In this document: one piece after another, positions 1 to 7,075 of the stretch
Position numbering within the stretch: position 1 is the stretch's first letter
Layout: every line of letters starts with the position of its first letter
From: Alistipes sp.
GTDB taxonomy: Bacteria; Bacteroidota; Bacteroidia; Bacteroidales; Rikenellaceae
Length of the DNA: 19,877 nt
NCBI GenBank assembly: GCA_022511355.1
Contig: JAFLRS010000016.1
Span: 1 to 19,877, forward strand
Direction: 5' to 3'
Translations under genes and position numbers: made by a program
The notes under the pieces: model-generated
What the model saw: the letters and a program-made list of their open reading frames with translations, nothing else
The model's database searches: none
What the model was told of the DNA's origin: nothing

Positions 1-269
1 CCGTCGCAGTTGTTGGCGCTTTTGGCCACTTTGGTTATGGCGTTGGCTTCGGCGTGCAGAACGTAGGGTTTGGTTTTGCCGAGGTCGTCCTCGCAGATGT
101 TTTCGAATCCGGAGGGGGTGCCGTTGTAGCCGTCCGAGATAATCATTTTATCCTTGACTATGAGCGCACCCACCTGACGACGAACGCAGTATGAGTTTTC
201 GGCCCATATTCGTGCCATGCGCAGATAGCGCATATCGAGCTGTCGTTGTTTTTCTTCGGCGTATCCCAT
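1..269 (-). CDS. deoxycytidylate (dCMP) deaminase, N-terminal 89 residues, cut by the window edge
   Basis: Partial gene whose 3' end lies left of the window. The ATG at 269-267 opens a frame without stops to base 1. The visible part has the conserved N-terminal helix (residues 10-25), a strand reading GALIVKD at 34-40, an NGTPSGF segment at 49-55, and the zinc/catalytic motif HAEAN at 72-76, in which His72 is the expected zinc ligand and Glu74 the proton shuttle. This arrangement is typical of the dCMP deaminase/ComEB branch of the cytidine deaminase superfamily, which makes dUMP for thymidylate synthesis in the cytosol. The second zinc motif (PCxxC) would lie outside the window, so it cannot be checked. 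The start is only two bases after the secA stop, so it is probably co-transcribed with secA. A tRNA-type or riboflavin-type deaminase is less likely because of the NGTPSGF segment. Confidence 0.88.
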   Translation of the reverse strand, partial: MGYAEEKQRQLDMRYLRMARIWAENSYCVRRQVGALIVKDKMIISDGYNGTPSGFENICEDDLGKTKPYVLHAEANAITKVAKSANNCD

Positions 270-271
270 AA

Positions 272-3200
272 TCAGATTCCTTTGCCGTGACACTGTTTGT
301 ACTTTTTGCCGCTTCCGCAGGGGCAGGGGTCGTTGCGTCCTATTTTTTTGTCGGCGACTATGGGTGCAGGCTTCGATTTTTCGGCCTGACCTGCCTGTGC
401 GGCTGCCTGCATACGCGATGCCTGAAGCTTGTTGACATCCACTTTTGCACGTTGCTGACGAGCCTGCTGCATCTGTTCGGGGTTGTTTTCGCGGACGGGG
501 ATGTAGGCTTTGTTGAGTATCGACAGCACGTCGCGATTGACCTTTTCGAGCATCTTCGAGAAGAGTCCGAACGATTCGAATTTGTATATCAACAGCGGGT
601 CTTTCTGTTCGTAGGTGGCATTCTGCACGCTCTGACGCAGGTCGTCCATTTCGCGCAGATGTTCGCGCCATGCGTCGTCGATGGTGGTGAACATCACCAC
701 TTTGGCGAACATCTTGAATATTTCGGCGCCGTCGCTCTCCTTGCACTTGCGCAGATTCACCGGCACGTTGTAACCCAGATGTCCGTTGGTGAGCGGGAAG
801 TACATATTGGTATCGAGCTGTTCTTTGCGTTCTTCGTAGATGCGGGCCATTACGGGTCTGACCGTATCGGCCACCGCTTTTGCACGACGTTCGTAAGCTG
901 TCTTTATATCCTTGACAATCATCTCGACCAATTCGTCGTGACGAGCCTTGCCGTACTCCTGTTCGCTGAACGAGGGTTGCGTAGCCGCTTCGCGAAGCAG
1001 TTCGAGCGTTAAGCTTTCGTAATCCCAGCCTTCGTGGGAGGCGGTGAATGCTTCGGCGTAGTCGTACATTATGTTGTTGAGGTCGATTTCGATGCGTTCG
1101 CCGTAGAGTGCGTGACGACGGCGCGTATAGATTACTTCACGCTGCGAGTTCATGACGTCGTCGTATTCGAGCAGACGCTTGCGGATGCCGAAGTTGTTCT
1201 CTTCGACCTTTTTCTGAGCGCGTTCGATGGCGTTGTTCATCATTTTCGACTGTATGACTTCGCCCTCTTCGAGTCCCATGCGGTCCATTACCGAGGCTAT
1301 GCGTTCCGAGCCGAACAGACGCATCAGATCATCCTCGAGCGAGACGAAGAATTGCGAAGAGCCCGGGTCGCCCTGACGTCCCGAACGTCCGCGCAGCTGA
1401 CGGTCCACGCGTCGGCTTTCGTGGCGTTCGGTGCCGATGATTGCAAGACCTCCGGCCTCTTTGACTTCGGGAGAGAGTTTGATGTCGGTACCGCGGCCGG
1501 CCATGTTGGTGGCTATCGTCACCTGACCCGAACGTCCCGCTTCGGCCACCACCTGCGCCTCCAGCTGATGCTGTTTTGCATTGAGGACATTGTGTTTTAT
1601 GCCGCGCAGTTTGAGCATTCGGCTGAGCAGCTCCGAGATTTCGACCGATGTGGTGCCGACCAGAACCGGACGTCCTTCACCCACGAGGCGTACTATTTCG
1701 TCGATTACGGCGTTGTATTTTTCGCGTTTGGTTTTGTATATAAGGTCGTCGCGGTCGTCGCGGATTACGGGTTTGTTGGTGGGGATTACCACCACGTCGA
1801 GTTTGTAGATGCTCCAGAACTCCGAAGCTTCGGTTTCGGCTGTACCGGTCATGCCGGCCAGCTTGTGATACATACGGAAGTAGTTTTGCAGCGTGATGGT
1901 TGCGAAGGTTTGGGTGGCGGCTTCGACCTTCACGCGTTCTTTGGCCTCGATGGCCTGATGCAGACCGTCCGAATAGCGTCGTCCGTCGAGGATGCGTCCC
2001 GTCTGTTCATCGACGATTTTCACTTTGTTGTCCATTACCACATATTCGATATCCTTTTCGAACATGGCGTAGGCTTTGAGGAGCTGATTGACAGTGTGAA
2101 CGCGTTCCGACTTGACTGCATAGTCGTTGATTACGGCGTCGCGTCGCTGAGCCTTTTCTTCTGCCGAGAGGTCGGACTTTTCGAGGTCGGCGATTTCCGA
2201 ACCGATGTCGGGCAGCACGAAGAAGCGGTCCTCATCGAAATATTTCGAGAGTACTTCGTGACCTTTGTCGGTCAGCTCTACCGAATTGAGTTTCTCGTCG
2301 ATGACGAAGAACAGTTCGTCGGTTATTTCGGGCATCCGGCGGTTGTTGTCCTGCATATAGATGTTTTCGGTCTTTTGCAGTTGCGCCTTTATACCCTGCT
2401 CCGAGAGGAATTTTATGAGGGGTTTGTATTTGGGCAGACCTTTGTGTGCGCGGAACATTCTGATGCCTCCCTCTTCGGTGTTGCCTTCGGCCATGAGTTT
2501 GCGTGATTCGGCAACGAGATTGGTGACGAAGTTCTTTTGCAGATTGTAGAGGTGTTCGATTGCGGGCCGGTACTGTTCGAACATCTGATCTTCGCCTTTG
2601 GGAACGGGGCCCGAGATGATGAGCGGCGTGCGGGCGTCGTCGATAAGCACCGAGTCCACCTCATCGACTATGGCGTAGTGATGTTTGCGCTGTACGAGGT
2701 CGTCGGGCGACGAAGCCATATTGTCGCGCAGATAGTCGAATCCGTATTCGTTGTTGGTACCGAATGTAATGTCGGCCATATAGGCTTTGCGTCGTGCTGC
2801 CGAGTTGGGCTGATGCCGGTCGATGCAGTCCACCGAGAGTCCGTGGAATTCGTACATCGGGCCCATCCATTCGGAGTCGCGCCGTGCCAGATAGTCGTTC
2901 ACCGTCACGACGTGTACGCCTTTGCGGGCCAGTGCGTTGAGGAATACGGGCAGTGTAGCCACCAGCGTTTTACCTTCACCGGTAGCCATTTCGGCGATTT
3001 TGCCTTTGTGGAGAACGACGCCGCCGAAGAGCTGCACGTCGTAGTGAACCATATCCCATTTGAGGTCGTTGCCGCCGGCCAACCAGTGCGTCTGCCATAC
3101 GGCTTTGTCGCCTTCGATGTTCACGAACTCCTTGGTGGCGGCGAGCTGACGGTCGAATTCCGAAGCGGTCACCTCCACGGTTTCGTTTTCGGCGAATCGT

Positions 3201-3565
3201 CGAGCGGTATCCTTCATTATGGCGAAGGCTTCGGGCAGGATTTCGTCGAGGACTTTTTCTATTTCGTCGTCGATGCGTTTTACGGTCTCGTCTATATCTT
3301 TCGAGATTCGTTCTTTGTCGGCGAGGGTGGTTTCGGGCAGTTCGAGCTGCGCCTTGCATCGGGCGATATGTGCTTCGTCGTCGGCGATGCGGTCGGCAAT
3401 CAGGGCCATGAGAGCGGCGCTGCGGCCACGCAGTTCGTCGTTCGACAGGGCGGCTATCGACGGATATATCTCCTTGATTTTATTTACGTAAGGTTCTATT
3501 TCCTTACGGTCTTTGTCGGCTTTCGAGCCGAAGAAGAACTTTATCAGTCCGGTAAGTATGCTCAT
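272..3565 (-). CDS. secA: preprotein translocase ATPase SecA
   Basis: SecA is the motor ATPase that pushes unfolded secretory proteins through SecYEG at the inner membrane. The 1,097-residue product has the Walker A loop MATGEGKT at 193-200, the DEAD-type Walker B segment DEVDSVLIDDAR at 301-312, the helicase-like ATMAGRGTDI-type motif (here NMAGRGTDIKLS) further on, and a C-terminal zinc-binding end with CPC at 1081-1083 and CH at 1092-1093, used for SecB or ribosome contact in the family. It is about 200 residues longer than E. coli SecA; the extra length sits in a helical insert around 60-110 and after residue 320, and long SecA proteins are usual in Bacteroidota. The frame is open further upstream to 3619, but the ATG at 3565 (MSILTGLIKFFFG) matches the family start and the longer version would run into the promoter at 3617-3646. 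Two bases separate its TGA from the dCMP deaminase ATG. Confidence 0.98.
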   Translation of the reverse strand: MSILTGLIKFFFGSKADKDRKEIEPYVNKIKEIYPSIAALSNDELRGRSAALMALIADRIADDEAHIARCKAQLELPETTLADKERISKDIDETVKRIDDEIEKVLDEILPEAFAIMKDTARRFAENETVEVTASEFDRQLAATKEFVNIEGDKAVWQTHWLAGGNDLKWDMVHYDVQLFGGVVLHKGKIAEMATGEGKTLVATLPVFLNALARKGVHVVTVNDYLARRDSEWMGPMYEFHGLSVDCIDRHQPNSAARRKAYMADITFGTNNEYGFDYLRDNMASSPDDLVQRKHHYAIVDEVDSVLIDDARTPLIISGPVPKGEDQMFEQYRPAIEHLYNLQKNFVTNLVAESRKLMAEGNTEEGGIRMFRAHKGLPKYKPLIKFLSEQGIKAQLQKTENIYMQDNNRRMPEITDELFFVIDEKLNSVELTDKGHEVLSKYFDEDRFFVLPDIGSEIADLEKSDLSAEEKAQRRDAVINDYAVKSERVHTVNQLLKAYAMFEKDIEYVVMDNKVKIVDEQTGRILDGRRYSDGLHQAIEAKERVKVEAATQTFATITLQNYFRMYHKLAGMTGTAETEASEFWSIYKLDVVVIPTNKPVIRDDRDDLIYKTKREKYNAVIDEIVRLVGEGRPVLVGTTSVEISELLSRMLKLRGIKHNVLNAKQHQLEAQVVAEAGRSGQVTIATNMAGRGTDIKLSPEVKEAGGLAIIGTERHESRRVDRQLRGRSGRQGDPGSSQFFVSLEDDLMRLFGSERIASVMDRMGLEEGEVIQSKMMNNAIERAQKKVEENNFGIRKRLLEYDDVMNSQREVIYTRRRHALYGERIEIDLNNIMYDYAEAFTASHEGWDYESLTLELLREAATQPSFSEQEYGKARHDELVEMIVKDIKTAYERRAKAVADTVRPVMARIYEERKEQLDTNMYFPLTNGHLGYNVPVNLRKCKESDGAEIFKMFAKVVMFTTIDDAWREHLREMDDLRQSVQNATYEQKDPLLIYKFESFGLFSKMLEKVNRDVLSILNKAYIPVRENNPEQMQQARQQRAKVDVNKLQASRMQAAAQAGQAEKSKPAPIVADKKIGRNDPCPCGSGKKYKQCHGKGI

Positions 3566-3616
3566 AATTTTTTCTGTTTTTCGTAAATCCCGATTCCGCT
3601 TGTGCGAAAAATCTCT

Positions 3617-3646
3617 CAAAGTTACTCAATTTCTTCGAGATTGCAA
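3617..3646 (-). promoter_or_regulatory. Bacteroidota-type promoter of secA
   Basis: Read on the minus strand, TTG (3646-3644) is followed after 19 bases by TAACTTTG (3624-3617), matching the Bacteroidota sigma factor consensus TTG-N19-21-TAnnTTTG. Transcription would begin near 3610, giving a leader of about 45 bases before the secA ATG at 3565. It sits in the 86-base gap after the MIP18 gene, so secA can be expressed independently of the operon upstream. Confidence 0.72.
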
Positions 3647-3651
3647 CTCTT

Positions 3652-3975
3652 TTACAACATATTCAACTCCAGCAGTGCCTCTTCCGACATCATGCTGCGG
3701 TCCCATATGGGTTCGAAGGTGAGAATGACATCCACCTTCTCCACTCCGTCGATTTTGGCCACTTCGCGGTTTACGTCTTCGAGCAGTTGGTCGGCCATCG
3801 GACAGTTCGGTGCGGTGAGGGTCATGGTTATGGTCACCGTTCCCGAGGGTTCGAAATCTATGTCGTAGACCAGCCCCAGATCGTAGATGTTCACCGGTAT
3901 TTCGGGGTCGTATATATTTTTCAGAGTCAGGACTATGTCCTGTTCAACCTTCAATATTTGTTCCGGGGTCATCAT
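3652..3975 (-). CDS. MIP18/DUF59 family Fe-S cluster assembly protein (SufT/PaaD-like)
   Basis: A 107-residue protein of the DUF59/MIP18 family, whose members (SufT, PaaD, eukaryotic CIA2) help deliver Fe-S clusters to target proteins. Visible family marks are the YDPEIPVNIYDLGLVY segment at 22-37, the strand TVTITMTLTAPNCPMAD at 46-62 with the conserved Cys58 of the TAPNCP motif, and the FEPIWDRSMMSEEA block at 87-100. The ORF can be extended upstream but that extension overlaps sufE and is not family-like; I chose the ATG at 3975, which makes a 4-base ATGA overlap with the sufE stop (a second ATG follows at 3972). The overlap points to translational coupling with SufE, fitting a shared role in Fe-S maturation. 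No C-terminal extra domain is present. The target proteins cannot be told from sequence. Confidence 0.9.
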   Translation of the reverse strand: MMTPEQILKVEQDIVLTLKNIYDPEIPVNIYDLGLVYDIDFEPSGTVTITMTLTAPNCPMADQLLEDVNREVAKIDGVEKVDVILTFEPIWDRSMMSEEALLELNML

Positions 3976-4412
3976 CGGTCGTTCTGATTGTTTTGCGGAT
4001 TGTGCGCATAGGCCAGTGCATAGAGGCGCATCTGTTTGACCATGGCGGCGAGTCCGTTGCTGCGCGTGGGCGACAGATTCTCGCTCAGACCTATGGCATC
4101 GATGAAATAGAGGTCGGCATCGACAATTTCCTGCGGCTGCCGGCCGTTGAGAACGCGTATCAGCAGTGCGATTATGCCTTTGGTGATAATGGCGTCGCTG
4201 TCGGCCGAATAGATGACGCGACCCTCTTCGAGACGTGCGTCCACCCATACGCGCGACTGGCATCCGTTAATCAGATAGCGGTCGGTGCGGTGCTGCGGGT
4301 CGATGGGTGCGAGTCCCTGACCCAACTCTATCAGATAGTCGTAGCGGTCCATCCAGTCCTCCATTACGGAGAACTCTTCGATTATTTCATCCTGAATCGT
4401 ATCTTTCATCAT
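3972..4412 (-). CDS. sufE: SufE family sulfur acceptor protein
   Basis: SufE accepts persulfide sulfur from the cysteine desulfurase SufS and passes it to the SufBCD scaffold. The 146-residue product has the usual family length and order: an N-terminal helix, the DRYDYLIELGQGL segment at 22-34, the active-site loop INGCQSRVW at 48-56 with the sulfur-carrying Cys51, a DSDAIITKGIIALL segment at 71-84 and a C-terminal helix ending MVKQMRLYA. Two adjacent ATGs (4412 and 4409) could start it; the first is used here. It lies 12 bases after the phosphatase-like gene and overlaps the MIP18 gene by 4 bases. No sufBCDS genes are in the window, so this is a separately placed SufE or the rest of the system lies elsewhere. 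Confidence 0.94.
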   Translation of the reverse strand: MMKDTIQDEIIEEFSVMEDWMDRYDYLIELGQGLAPIDPQHRTDRYLINGCQSRVWVDARLEEGRVIYSADSDAIITKGIIALLIRVLNGRQPQEIVDADLYFIDAIGLSENLSPTRSNGLAAMVKQMRLYALAYAHNPQNNQNDR

Positions 4413-4424
4413 CGTGTTGTTTTG

Positions 4425-6017
4425 TTACAAATCGAGCGGTTTTCCGTCGGCGGCGGGGATTTCTATTCCCAGCAGTCGGGCTATGGTGGGAGCCACCGAG
4501 GTCATGCTTACATTTTCGTCACGGCGTTGAGCCGCAATACCCGTACCGCAGAATATGAGCGGAACGCGTGTGTCGTAGGCGTAGAACGAACCCGAGAGTG
4601 TAATCGTATCGTCGCACTCTTCGGTCCATTCGGGCATGAGGTCTATCACCACGTCGCCCGACCGGCGCGGATAGAAGCTGCGTTGCATTTTGCCGCCGTA
4701 CCCTTCGCCGAAGTATCCCGACTGAAGCTGCCATGCCGAGAGCGCGTGAGCCACGCCGCGGAATCGCAGGGCGAAGGCTGCGGCTGTATTCTGCACCTCC
4801 GTGAGGGTGAGATGCCGTTCGTCGATAAGGTCGCGGTTGAGGTAGAGCGAGCGGTCGGAATATCCGCGCACCCATGCCCCTGCTCCGTAGCGGGCGTTGA
4901 GATAGGCGTTCATTATCACGCCGAACTGAGCCGGATTGAATCGGTCGCGCGGTTTGCCGTCGATGTCGGCTGCCGGAGCCGAGCCGTGAGCGGCGGTGAA
5001 GACCACCACGAGCGACTGCGAGCCTTTGAGGTGTACGTTCAGATAGGCGAGAAATTCGCGCAGGTCTGAATCGAGCCGGTAAATCATATCCTCGAATTCC
5101 ACCGATTCCGTGCCGTAGCGGCGGGCTATGTTTTCGGCGGTGTCGAGACATATGTTGAGTATATCGGGATGTTCGTCGTTGCCCATGTTGAGGCATTTGA
5201 CGGCATATTTCGCGAAGTCGAAGAGCAGGGTGTTGCCTATCGGCGTGCGTGAGACCTTAATGAAATCGGAGGTTGCCGCCGCGGTCGGTTTTTTGCCTTT
5301 TTGCGGGGTGTTGTTCTCTGCGAACAGAAGCGTCGAGCGGCTGTTGGCATAGTTTGCGCGATTGTGTTTGGCCACCCATTCGCCGGTGAGGAAGCGGGCG
5401 TGCAGATCTTCGGCGTTGTAGCTTTTCACCCAGTTGGGCAGAACGGGGGTGTAGTATGTGGAGGTGGTCCAGCGGCATCGGTCGCTGTCGAGCCAGAAGC
5501 AGAATCCCCGCCGTCCGTTCTGAACTATCGAGGAGCGTGGCGTGAGTGCGAGCGAGAGGATGCGCGACGAGCTGTCGGCGCGCATCAGCAGGTCTGATAT
5601 CGTGGGGGTCGTGAGTTGCCGCGGCGAGTGTCCGAAGCGGCTTTCGCGACGTTCGAAGTCGGCCGAATGCGAATCTTCGGTGAGGTCGGTCGGCTGACCG
5701 GTGGTATGGTCGTACCATTTGTCGGAGATTACGCCGTGGATTTCGGGTTGTGCGCCGGTGGAGAGGGTTGCGAGCGAGACCGGAGTAAGGGTCTGCATAC
5801 AGTCGTAGGCGGCGTTGGTGAATACGGCTCCTTCGTCGAGGAGTTTGCGCAGGCCGCCGTCTTCGAATTTGGCCGCATAGCGTTCCAGGGCATCGGCCGT
5901 AAGTGTTCCCGCAGTTATGTTCACTATGAGCCGCGGGGGTTCCGATGCCCGAAGCGGAAGAACCGTCATGCAGGCTGCAAATATCGGAATCGTAACTCTG
6001 TATAGTCGCTTAATCAT
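4425..6017 (-). CDS. secreted alkaline-phosphatase-superfamily protein, probable pseudoenzyme
   Basis: A 530-residue protein with an N-terminal signal peptide (about residues 1-25, hydrophobic core TIPIFAACMTVL), so probably periplasmic or surface-exposed. The overall sequence follows PafA-type alkaline phosphatases of Bacteroidota: LERYAAKFEDGGLRKLLDEG at 44-63, the STGAQPEIHGV segment at 86-96, the RRSGDVVIDLMPEW segment at 451-464 and YDTRVPLIFCGTG at 481-493. Compared with PafA as I recall it, the metal and catalytic positions are mostly altered: Asp38 is Gly37, Asn100 is Asp99, Lys162 is Thr159, Asp305 is Glu295, His309 is Arg299, Asp352 is Ala343 (TAAHG instead of TADHG) and His486 is Ser475. 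The nucleophile Thr (Thr78), Arg161 and His344 remain. It therefore probably does not work as a zinc phosphatase; a binding or scaffolding role is inference. It heads the operon with sufE and the MIP18 gene, although a role in Fe-S work is not evident. Confidence 0.85.
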   Translation of the reverse strand: MIKRLYRVTIPIFAACMTVLPLRASEPPRLIVNITAGTLTADALERYAAKFEDGGLRKLLDEGAVFTNAAYDCMQTLTPVSLATLSTGAQPEIHGVISDKWYDHTTGQPTDLTEDSHSADFERRESRFGHSPRQLTTPTISDLLMRADSSSRILSLALTPRSSIVQNGRRGFCFWLDSDRCRWTTSTYYTPVLPNWVKSYNAEDLHARFLTGEWVAKHNRANYANSRSTLLFAENNTPQKGKKPTAAATSDFIKVSRTPIGNTLLFDFAKYAVKCLNMGNDEHPDILNICLDTAENIARRYGTESVEFEDMIYRLDSDLREFLAYLNVHLKGSQSLVVVFTAAHGSAPAADIDGKPRDRFNPAQFGVIMNAYLNARYGAGAWVRGYSDRSLYLNRDLIDERHLTLTEVQNTAAAFALRFRGVAHALSAWQLQSGYFGEGYGGKMQRSFYPRRSGDVVIDLMPEWTEECDDTITLSGSFYAYDTRVPLIFCGTGIAAQRRDENVSMTSVAPTIARLLGIEIPAADGKPLDL

Positions 6018-6037
6018 TGCAATTCGTTTCTGACCCG

Positions 6038-6045
6038 CAAAATTA
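6038..6045 (-). promoter_or_regulatory. candidate promoter -7 box of the phosphatase-like/sufE/MIP18 operon
   Basis: Minus-strand TAATTTTG matches TAnnTTTG exactly and lies 20 bases upstream of the ATG at 6017, in the only gap (64 bases) on this side of the operon. No clean TTG stands 19-21 bases upstream; the region there reads GCTCTTTGGG. The short leader and the missing upstream element keep this tentative. Confidence 0.5.
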
Positions 6046-6062
6046 CAAATTTATTCCCAAAG

Positions 6063-6082
6063 AGCGAGCCGCTGCGGCCGCT
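6063..6082 (-). terminator. GC-rich hairpin at the end of the GSCFA gene, possible weak terminator
   Basis: On the minus strand AGCG-GCC-(GCAGC)-GGC-T-CGCT can fold into a 7-pair stem with one bulged T, overlapping the last base of the GSCFA stop codon. It is followed by CTTTGGG and not by a true T-run, so as an intrinsic terminator it would be weak. Its place between the acpP operon and the candidate promoter at 6038 is what one expects of an operon end. Confidence 0.3.
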
Positions 6083-7056
6083 TATTCGGCAAATGATTCG
6101 AAATATCTGCGTTCGGCTTCGAGGTCGAGCCCCTCGATTTCGGATTGGAGTCTGCCGAGAGCCGCGAGCGATGTGCGGGCGAAGGCCCGGAATTCGGCCG
6201 AATCGGGGTCGAGAGGACGGTGTGCGGCTGCGGCGACAATCTTCGCCACGCGCGGAAGTGCTTCGGCGGAGAGATTGTCGAGCGCCGCTGCGAAGAACTT
6301 TTCGCGAATGTACTCTACGGCCTGCGGCGAGGGGTGAATCATATCCTCGGCATAGAAACGATAGTCGCGCAGATCGTCGTTCATTATCTCGTATGCGGGG
6401 AAGTAATCGACATCGGGAAAACGTTCCGCGAGTTCGGCTGCGGCGCATTTCAGTATGGCTTTGCTCAGGAAGTTCTCCTCTGCACCGTCGCCTGCGTGCC
6501 GCACGGGGCTTACGGTGAGTATTACGTGTCTGCCTTTGAGCAGGGTTTCGAAGAGCGAAGCCATATCTTCGACAATTTCGTCGATCGAGAGTCTTCTGCG
6601 CGTGAAGAGTGTTGCGGGTTGTTTGTGGCAGTTGGCCACGATTTCGCCGTCGGCTTCGAGTACGTAGACCCATGCCGTGCCGAGTGTGATTATCACGGTG
6701 TCGCACTTTTTGAGGGCTTCGTGTCCGATGTTCACGGCGCGATTGATTTTTTCGGCTGCCTGTCGGGGGTCGGAGTCGGCGAGAGAGCCGTGGAACCGAT
6801 AGTCGAAGAAGCGTCCGCCGGCCGATGTCAGTTCTTGCGGCGTGACCTGCGTACCGGCGTCGAATATCCGCAGCGTTCGGGCTATGGATGCCGGATTGAA
6901 CAGCACTCCGGCGGGGTTGGCCGTGACATTGAATTTCGCTTCGGCGAGTGCCTGTGCCATGTAGTCGGCGAAACACGAGCCTATGGCGAGCAGACGGCTG
7001 CCGTATCCGAATTTTATGCGGAACGGTTTTGGCTGTACTTCGGTTCTGAACTTCAT
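6082..7056 (-). CDS. GSCFA domain protein (SGNH-hydrolase-like), function unknown
   Basis: A 324-residue member of the GSCFA family, common in Bacteroidota and named after a motif that is present here exactly (GSCFA at 26-30, with Ser27 at the place of an SGNH-type nucleophile). Other supporting blocks are VIITLGTAWVY at 121-131, VILTVSPVRH at 178-187 and the C-terminal AEDMIHPS at 236-243, whose Asp238 and His241 resemble the DxxH pair of SGNH/GDSL esterases. This makes a Ser-His-Asp hydrolase plausible, but the substrate is not known and no signal peptide is visible. The C-terminal 60 residues are helical and charged. It starts 19 bases after the rlmI-like stop and is the last gene of the acpP run. 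Confidence 0.88.
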   Translation of the reverse strand: MKFRTEVQPKPFRIKFGYGSRLLAIGSCFADYMAQALAEAKFNVTANPAGVLFNPASIARTLRIFDAGTQVTPQELTSAGGRFFDYRFHGSLADSDPRQAAEKINRAVNIGHEALKKCDTVIITLGTAWVYVLEADGEIVANCHKQPATLFTRRRLSIDEIVEDMASLFETLLKGRHVILTVSPVRHAGDGAEENFLSKAILKCAAAELAERFPDVDYFPAYEIMNDDLRDYRFYAEDMIHPSPQAVEYIREKFFAAALDNLSAEALPRVAKIVAAAAHRPLDPDSAEFRAFARTSLAALGRLQSEIEGLDLEAERRYFESFAE

Positions 7057-7075
7057 GCCTGCTGCTGATTGATGG

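Noticed and set aside
1034..2506. Long open frame on the plus strand (490 codons) antisense to secA
   Set aside because: Follows from codon choice in secA (few codons that read as stops in reverse); no family similarity, no ribosome site, and secA is certain.
3566..3619. N-terminally longer SecA starting at 3619
   Set aside because: The 18 extra residues are polar and not family-like, and the start falls in the promoter box at 3617-3624.
6063..6082. GC-rich palindrome as a restriction or attachment site of a mobile element
   Set aside because: It includes the 8-base palindrome GCGGCCGC but no direct repeats, integrase or transposase is near; a simple hairpin at a gene end explains it.
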